This document shows positions 59,257 to 64,000 of a stretch of 64,000 bases of DNA, piece after piece. Under the pieces are notes generated by a model. The model ran no database searches. It had not been told where the DNA came from and saw only the letters and a list, made by a program, of their open reading frames with translations. Position numbers and translations under genes: made by a program. Location of the stretch: NCBI RefSeq assembly GCF_027257155.1, contig NZ_JAPWDU010000007.1:186001-250000 (forward strand), given 5' to 3'. The first letter of the stretch is position 1, and every line of letters begins with the position of its first letter. The stretch comes from Cerasicoccus sp. TK19100. GTDB taxonomy: Bacteria; Verrucomicrobiota; Verrucomicrobiia; Opitutales; Cerasicoccaceae.

Positions 59257-60471
59257 ATGGCTAAGCGTTTATTGTTAATTTCTCAGGTTTACGTGCCCGA
59301 TCCGGCGGCAGTTGGTCAATATATGGCGGACGCGGCTGAGGAGATGGCGGCGCGGGGGTGGGAGGTCACAGTGCTGACGGCCGACCGAGGTTATGACAAT
59401 CCGGAAGAGCAATTCCCGAGGCAAGAGGTGTTAAATGGCGTAAGGATTCGGCGGTTGCCATTTTCTTCGTTGGGCAAGGGAAGTATCAAGCAGCGCTTGG
59501 CTGGGCAGTTGCTGTTTTGTCTTCAGGCATTTTTGCATGGTCTGTTCATGCGGAAGCCTGATGCGGTGTTGGTTACGACATCGCCGCCGATGGGAAGTGG
59601 AGTCGCCGTTGCACTGCGCTGGTTGCGTCGAGTGAAGGTAAAATTCTGGGTAATGGATATCAATCCGGACCAGGTCGTTGTGCAGAAAATTTTGCCAGAA
59701 AGTCATCCGATGGTTAAGGCCTTTGAGTGGCTTAACCGGCGGGCATTGGCGGCATCAGCAGACGTTATTTCTTTGGATCGGTTTATGCTGGCGACCATGA
59801 AGCGAAAACTACCGACTGCTCCTTGTCAGCATCATGAGATTCCCCCGTGGCCAATGGAGAATCATTTGGAGCGCATTGAACATGCCCAGAATTCCTTTCG
59901 CACGAAACATGGTTTAGATGACAAATTGGTGGTGATGTATAGCGGAAACCATTCGGTTGTGCATCCTCTCGGCACAGTAATCCAAGCGGCACTTCAGATG
60001 CAGGATTGCGATAAGGTTATGTTCGTTTTTATCGGTGGTGGCTTGGGGAAAGAAGACGTGGATGCTGCGATAGAGCAGCATCAGCCCAAGAACATGCTCT
60101 CACTGCCATACCAACCGCTGGACCAGATCCGTTACTCGCTGTCGGCAGCAGACGTGCACTTGGTGAGCATGGGTGAAAAAATGGTAGGTGTGGTTCACCC
60201 TTGTAAATTTTATAATGCACTGTCGCTAGCAAAGCCGATCCTCTTACTGGGGCCCAGTGAATGCCATGTAGGCGATGTGCTGAGAGAGCATGATTGCGGT
60301 TGGCGTGTTAACCATGGCGACGTGGATGCGGCTGAGACTTTGTTTCGCACCTTGGTTAAAATGGACTCCTCGGCTATAGAATTAAAGGGACGGAATGGCC
60401 GTGAGTTGGTTGAATCGCATCTTGGTAAGTCCGTGCTGATTAACCAGTTTGCGGAGGTGTTGGACTCATGA
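59257..60471 (+). CDS. WcaI-like glycosyltransferase (GT4)
   Basis: 404 residues. The start LLLISQVYVPDPAAVGQYMADAAEEMAARG is typical of WcaI/fucosyltransferase-like GT4 proteins, and FWVMDINPDQVVVQKIL and NALSLAKPILLLGP are conserved too. In colanic acid synthesis WcaI adds fucose, so a fucosyltransferase using gmd-fcl product is possible but not shown. It overlaps the DUF4838 gene by four bases (ATGA). Confidence 0.85.
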   Translation: MAKRLLLISQVYVPDPAAVGQYMADAAEEMAARGWEVTVLTADRGYDNPEEQFPRQEVLNGVRIRRLPFSSLGKGSIKQRLAGQLLFCLQAFLHGLFMRKPDAVLVTTSPPMGSGVAVALRWLRRVKVKFWVMDINPDQVVVQKILPESHPMVKAFEWLNRRALAASADVISLDRFMLATMKRKLPTAPCQHHEIPPWPMENHLERIEHAQNSFRTKHGLDDKLVVMYSGNHSVVHPLGTVIQAALQMQDCDKVMFVFIGGGLGKEDVDAAIEQHQPKNMLSLPYQPLDQIRYSLSAADVHLVSMGEKMVGVVHPCKFYNALSLAKPILLLGPSECHVGDVLREHDCGWRVNHGDVDAAETLFRTLVKMDSSAIELKGRNGRELVESHLGKSVLINQFAEVLDS

Positions 60472-62891
60472 TGCGGTTATTGGCATGTATTTTAGTTTTA
60501 AGTTGTCTTCAGGTTGTCGCTGAAACGCGGCGAACTGCGGTTACTAAAACGATGACTTTGTGGGATGGTGATTCAGTATTGGGAGCGATTTACTACCCGG
60601 CGAATGCCGAAGGGGATTCGCCCGAGCGCCAAGTTGCTGAAGATTTAGCGCGAATCTTGGAAGTGGCTTCTGGGAATGACTGGTCAGTGGGGCCAGAGCC
60701 ACAGGGAGTTGTCATTGCTGATGGTATATTTATTGGTAGTACGATTCGGGCGCGTATCGATCGTGTCTATGGTAGTTGGGACGGACGGCAACTGACTGGA
60801 GACAGTCGTCGTGAGTTACTACATACAGCTTCTTGGGAACGCACCACGGTATTAACTCATCCACGACGTTTGGTTATCAATGGGAGCACGCCTGAGGCGA
60901 CACGCTCGGGTGTTTATCGTTTCCTCCAAGAGGTCATGGAATGCCAATGGGGCTTCCCAGGGGTGCTCGGAGAGCGTATCCCTAGCAGTGAGCGTTTTGC
61001 GCTGCGAGTGGGGACAAGAGATATACAGCCCGATTACCTTGATCGTAAGTTTTTGCTTGGCGGTCGATTAAAGACGGACAGTGAGACTGGCTTATGGGCG
61101 CTAAGAAATGGCGCTAGCCAACACTTTAACTTCAACCACGAACTCCACAGAATCATAACGCGAGATGTGTTGGCGAAGCATCCGGAGTGGAGAGCATGGA
61201 GATTTGGCAAGCGGACATCGTTATCCGATGTGAAAGGCAATGGCTCGCAACCCGATTTATTAGAACCGGAATTGGTCGAATATGTCAGCCAGTTTGTTAA
61301 AAACCGGGCTGAAGCTAGTCCCGATTTATTGACGGTGTCCATCGGGACGAATGACTCAATTCGCTATGATGATTCTCCGCGAACACGTGATTTCTTGCTC
61401 CCATTTTCCTACTTTCGCGGTAAGCCAAACTACTCTGATCTGGTTTTTGGCTTTAGCAATGCGGTTGCAGAAAGTGCATCCCAGATGGAGCATCCGCCAG
61501 TCATCACACAATTGGCGTACATGTGGACAGAATTACCACCATCTTTCCCTGTGGCGGCAAACCTTATGCCATATATTTGCACGGACCAAAGCCAATGGTA
61601 TGACTCTCATTATCGAGCAGAGGACGAAGCACTAATCGATGCTTGGGGCAAGTCGGGGGTGAAGATGTTCGGTGCTTGGGAATATTATCAAGGGCAACCA
61701 TATATAATACCACGCTATTTCCCACAGATCGAATCGGCCAGCGTGCGCTATCTCTATGATCAGGGGGCACGAGGTATCTTTTATTCCGGGAATCCGGTTT
61801 GGGGGTTTGATGCGCCGAAGTATTGGTTAGCAGGACAATTGGCCTGGGACGTCGATATCAATCAAAGCAAGGCGCTCGAGGGATACTTTAAGCGGATGTA
61901 TGGCCCAGCTGCCGAGGCGATGACTCGGTTCTTTGCTTATGCTGAGGAAGCTTGGATGTCTCAACCTGGCGAGGGCATGTGGTTGAAATACTGGAATAAC
62001 GCAGATCAGTTTGCATTGTATCCCGCCGAGCGACGTGCGTTGATGAGCGAATGCTTGGATGAGGCGCGTCACTTGGCACTAACTATTGACAGCGAAAAAG
62101 AGCAAGCCGCTGTGCTTGATCTGATAGCCGAGACTGAATCGGCATGGGCAGTTACGCTCGCCGGTGCGGAGCTTTACGACGCATGGATGCAGATCGGTTA
62201 TCCTGGCATGGATTCGAAGCCGACAGTGCAGCAAATTGACAATTTTCGTGATAAACAACGACGCTGGCTGTCAGTTGATCGGGATGCATTTCCGAGAAGT
62301 TCTACGATGCTGAAGTTAGTTGATGGTCTTGATCCATTGAGCCGCTGGAGTAATGGGTGGCAGTCCGTGGCTGAAGAAGATTTTACCAATGTAATCTTCG
62401 AAGGTGATTTGGACGGCGGTGGCCCTGAAAGCGTATCCCCCAGCGATTTTCGGCGGGGATGGGCGACGATGGTCTCACATGCAGAGGGGTTAAGGGTTAA
62501 GCGTATTCTAGAGCCTTTCGCTAGGTTACGTATTGAGGGAGCCGACTATTGTAGCATTTTTCGCTGGCTTGATATCAGCGACGGCGTCGTGGGAGACTTC
62601 AAGCTTGAGGGGCGTGTGCGGGGGCACATCAGTCCTGGCTCGCAAATGGAGCTGGTTTTGTATTTCATGGATGCCGAAGGAAAAACTTCAGAGGTAATTC
62701 ATAGAGACCGACTAAAGCCCGGATATTTTCCTGAATGGATCGTTACCGCGACTGAATGCGAAATCCCTTTAGGCTCGGTGCGTGTTTACACCGGAGTCCG
62801 AGTTTCTAATCAGTACACTGATGACTGGTTGGAAATCGAATCAATTGATTTACAATTCCGTAAAGCTGATTCATCGACTCCATCAAGCTAG
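60468..62891 (+). CDS. Secreted DUF4838 protein, possible glycan-active
   Basis: 807 residues with a signal peptide (MMRLLACILVLSCLQVVAET, cleavage near 19). RQVAEDLARILEVASGND and RSGVYRFLQEVMECQWGFPGVLGERIP are the DUF4838 pattern, with the expected alpha/beta N-terminal domain followed by a long TIM-barrel-like part (IGTNDSIRYDD, FSNAVAESASQ, GAWEYYQGQ). The last 150 residues look like a carbohydrate-binding beta domain. Members occur next to polysaccharide enzymes and are suspected glycoside hydrolases, related in fold to alpha-glucuronidases. Being inside the operon, overlapping the previous gene by four bases, it may process the exported glycan. Activity is inferred. Confidence 0.75.
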   Translation: MMRLLACILVLSCLQVVAETRRTAVTKTMTLWDGDSVLGAIYYPANAEGDSPERQVAEDLARILEVASGNDWSVGPEPQGVVIADGIFIGSTIRARIDRVYGSWDGRQLTGDSRRELLHTASWERTTVLTHPRRLVINGSTPEATRSGVYRFLQEVMECQWGFPGVLGERIPSSERFALRVGTRDIQPDYLDRKFLLGGRLKTDSETGLWALRNGASQHFNFNHELHRIITRDVLAKHPEWRAWRFGKRTSLSDVKGNGSQPDLLEPELVEYVSQFVKNRAEASPDLLTVSIGTNDSIRYDDSPRTRDFLLPFSYFRGKPNYSDLVFGFSNAVAESASQMEHPPVITQLAYMWTELPPSFPVAANLMPYICTDQSQWYDSHYRAEDEALIDAWGKSGVKMFGAWEYYQGQPYIIPRYFPQIESASVRYLYDQGARGIFYSGNPVWGFDAPKYWLAGQLAWDVDINQSKALEGYFKRMYGPAAEAMTRFFAYAEEAWMSQPGEGMWLKYWNNADQFALYPAERRALMSECLDEARHLALTIDSEKEQAAVLDLIAETESAWAVTLAGAELYDAWMQIGYPGMDSKPTVQQIDNFRDKQRRWLSVDRDAFPRSSTMLKLVDGLDPLSRWSNGWQSVAEEDFTNVIFEGDLDGGGPESVSPSDFRRGWATMVSHAEGLRVKRILEPFARLRIEGADYCSIFRWLDISDGVVGDFKLEGRVRGHISPGSQMELVLYFMDAEGKTSEVIHRDRLKPGYFPEWIVTATECEIPLGSVRVYTGVRVSNQYTDDWLEIESIDLQFRKADSSTPSS

Positions 62892-62974
62892 CAATTTTCT
62901 TTCGGCTTGCCCATCACTTGCTCTAGGCGTTAGGGATTCCGGTTTATCACTATGGCATCCTCGTGTAACTTGAA

Positions 62975-64000
62975 ATGAACGATCTGACTAAATACTTTGC
63001 TGTTTTTGGCATCGGTTTTGTCGTATCGCTAATTCTCACTCGAATCATGATACGAGTGGGCCCAGCTATTGGCATGATTGATATGCCAGACGAGCGCCGA
63101 ATTCACACTAAGCCCATTCCGCGGGCTGGTGGGGTCGCCGTTTTCATCGCTTTCAATTTCACATTACTGCTCCTTTACGCATACGTCTGGCCGATCTCTT
63201 ATGAGACATCCGTGTTGTTTAATGGCAAGTTGGATATGTCATGGTGGCAGGGCTTTATCGTTGCGTCAGGTTTGCTTTGTGCAGTCGGTATTTGGGATGA
63301 TATCAAGGGGATCAGCCCGCTCTACAAACTTGGGGGCCAGGTCGCAGCTAGTTGTCTGTTATTTTTGCTTTCGGACAAAGGATTTAACCATATGCTGGGG
63401 GTTGATCTCCCTTGGTATCTCAATCTAGCGCTCACTATCATCTGGTGTGTCGCGCTTATCAACGCCTTTAATTTGATCGACGGATTGGATGGACTCTGCG
63501 GAGGCTTGGCGGTTATATCCTGCCTTGGAATTGGCGCAGCATTTTTATTGAGAGGGGAAGCGGCGGATTCGCTTGTTGCCTTGGCATTGATTGGAGCGGT
63601 GATGGGTTTTCTGCGCTATAATTTTCATCCGGCAAAGATTTTTCTCGGCGATACTGGTTCAATGTTTCTTGGTTTTACTCTAGCTTCATTGGCTTTGGAA
63701 AGCGCAGGGAAATCGACCGTACTCGTTAGCATCGGCGTTCCGTTTCTTGCCGCAGGAATTCCTATCATGGATACTGTTTTGGCCATCTGGCGGCGCTCAG
63801 CTCGTCGCTTGTCGGCTAAGTTGTCTGGTGAAACATCAGGCCCGAAAATCATGGGTGCCGACAAAGATCATTTGCATCATCGCTTGCTGGAAGCAGGCTT
63901 CTCCCAGCGCAAAGTCGCGATCCTAATGTATGTTGGGAATTTCCTGCTGGTTACGATTGGGTTGTTTTCGATCTTTATGAGTAAGGCCTTAGTTGGGCTT
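62975..64000 (+). CDS. WecA/TagO-like undecaprenyl-phosphate sugar-1-phosphate transferase (partial)
   Basis: Open from ATG 62975 to the window end, 342 codons without a stop, so the C terminus is missing. Multiple membrane helices; the family motifs are PDERRIHTKPIPRAGGVAVF near the start, VGIWDDIKGISP (Asp-Asp), NAFNLIDGLDGLCGGLAV, FLGDTGSMFLGF and the DKDHLHHRL (HIHHR-type) loop. It transfers a HexNAc-1-phosphate to undecaprenyl phosphate to start the O-unit, in line with the Wzx/Wzy genes before it. The donor, GlcNAc or another HexNAc, cannot be fixed. Confidence 0.9.
   Translation, partial: MNDLTKYFAVFGIGFVVSLILTRIMIRVGPAIGMIDMPDERRIHTKPIPRAGGVAVFIAFNFTLLLLYAYVWPISYETSVLFNGKLDMSWWQGFIVASGLLCAVGIWDDIKGISPLYKLGGQVAASCLLFLLSDKGFNHMLGVDLPWYLNLALTIIWCVALINAFNLIDGLDGLCGGLAVISCLGIGAAFLLRGEAADSLVALALIGAVMGFLRYNFHPAKIFLGDTGSMFLGFTLASLALESAGKSTVLVSIGVPFLAAGIPIMDTVLAIWRRSARRLSAKLSGETSGPKIMGADKDHLHHRLLEAGFSQRKVAILMYVGNFLLVTIGLFSIFMSKALVGL

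Noticed and set aside
1-64000. CRISPR arrays, prophage, integrases or insertion sequences
   Set aside because: No regularly spaced direct repeats and no transposase, integrase or phage structural proteins were seen.

Overview
The window reads as chromosomal DNA of a Gram-negative bacterium, most likely Verrucomicrobiota, class Opitutae (possibly the marine Puniceicoccales/Coraliomargarita side). This is inferred from recognised protein types, not from a search: an LPS-type envelope (heptose and KDO genes), a DUF2851 protein, an SHD1-like secreted protein, a CPXCG zinc-ribbon protein, a DUF4838 protein, an anaerobic sulfatase-maturase, and palindromic intergenic repeats of a kind I recall from Verrucomicrobia and Planctomycetes. 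No rRNA, CRISPR array, prophage or transposase was seen.

Layout. 0-6.5 kb (minus strand): grpE-dnaJ-rfaE2-purN (purN runs off the left edge), a fungal-type cytosine deaminase, a secreted SHD1-like protein, two methyltransferases and an eIF1/SUI1 homologue. 6.6-12.4 kb: the complete 2-oxoglutarate dehydrogenase complex (sucA-sucB-lpdA), with repeat-bearing spacers between the genes. 12.4-25.8 kb: housekeeping and accessory genes: small membrane and zinc-ribbon proteins, an intergenic repeat, an AraC regulator divergent from a Gfo/Idh-aldo/keto reductase fusion, tRNA-Gly(TCC), a GspF-type protein, a response regulator with a cut-off Fis-type tail, MscS, DUF2851, a 1042-residue AsmA-like protein and an anSME radical SAM enzyme. 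25.9-36 kb: sugar-nucleotide supply (gmd-fcl for GDP-fucose; ugd-glmS-hldD), with polX and an MFS transporter between. 36-41.4 kb: a GbsR/MarR-type regulator, then gmhA-hldE1-UDP-GlcA epimerase-kdsA-kdsD, which make heptose, uronic acid and KDO precursors.

41.4-64 kb is a surface-polysaccharide locus: a WaaL-like ligase, two sulfotransferases, an OafA-like acyltransferase, two left-handed beta-helix acyltransferases, nine glycosyltransferases, a Wzx-type flippase, a Wzy-type polymerase, a secreted DUF4838 protein and a WecA-like initiating transferase cut by the right edge. Base composition is visibly more AT-rich from about 43 to 58 kb than in the flanks, as expected of an exchanged O-antigen locus. 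Many genes overlap by 1-8 bases, so translation is probably coupled.

Together the right half can supply GDP-fucose, UDP-GlcA/GalA, ADP-heptose (all steps except the GmhB phosphatase), part of CMP-KDO (kdsA and kdsD only) and GlcN-6-P, and assemble a Wzx/Wzy-type O-polysaccharide that is probably sulfated and acylated. The most interesting signal is a set of long G tracts (G8 and G10 in the OafA-like acyltransferase, G8 in a glycosyltransferase) where a one-base slip puts a stop codon close downstream. This suggests a phase-variable, sulfated and acylated surface glycan in a phylum where I know of no described example.
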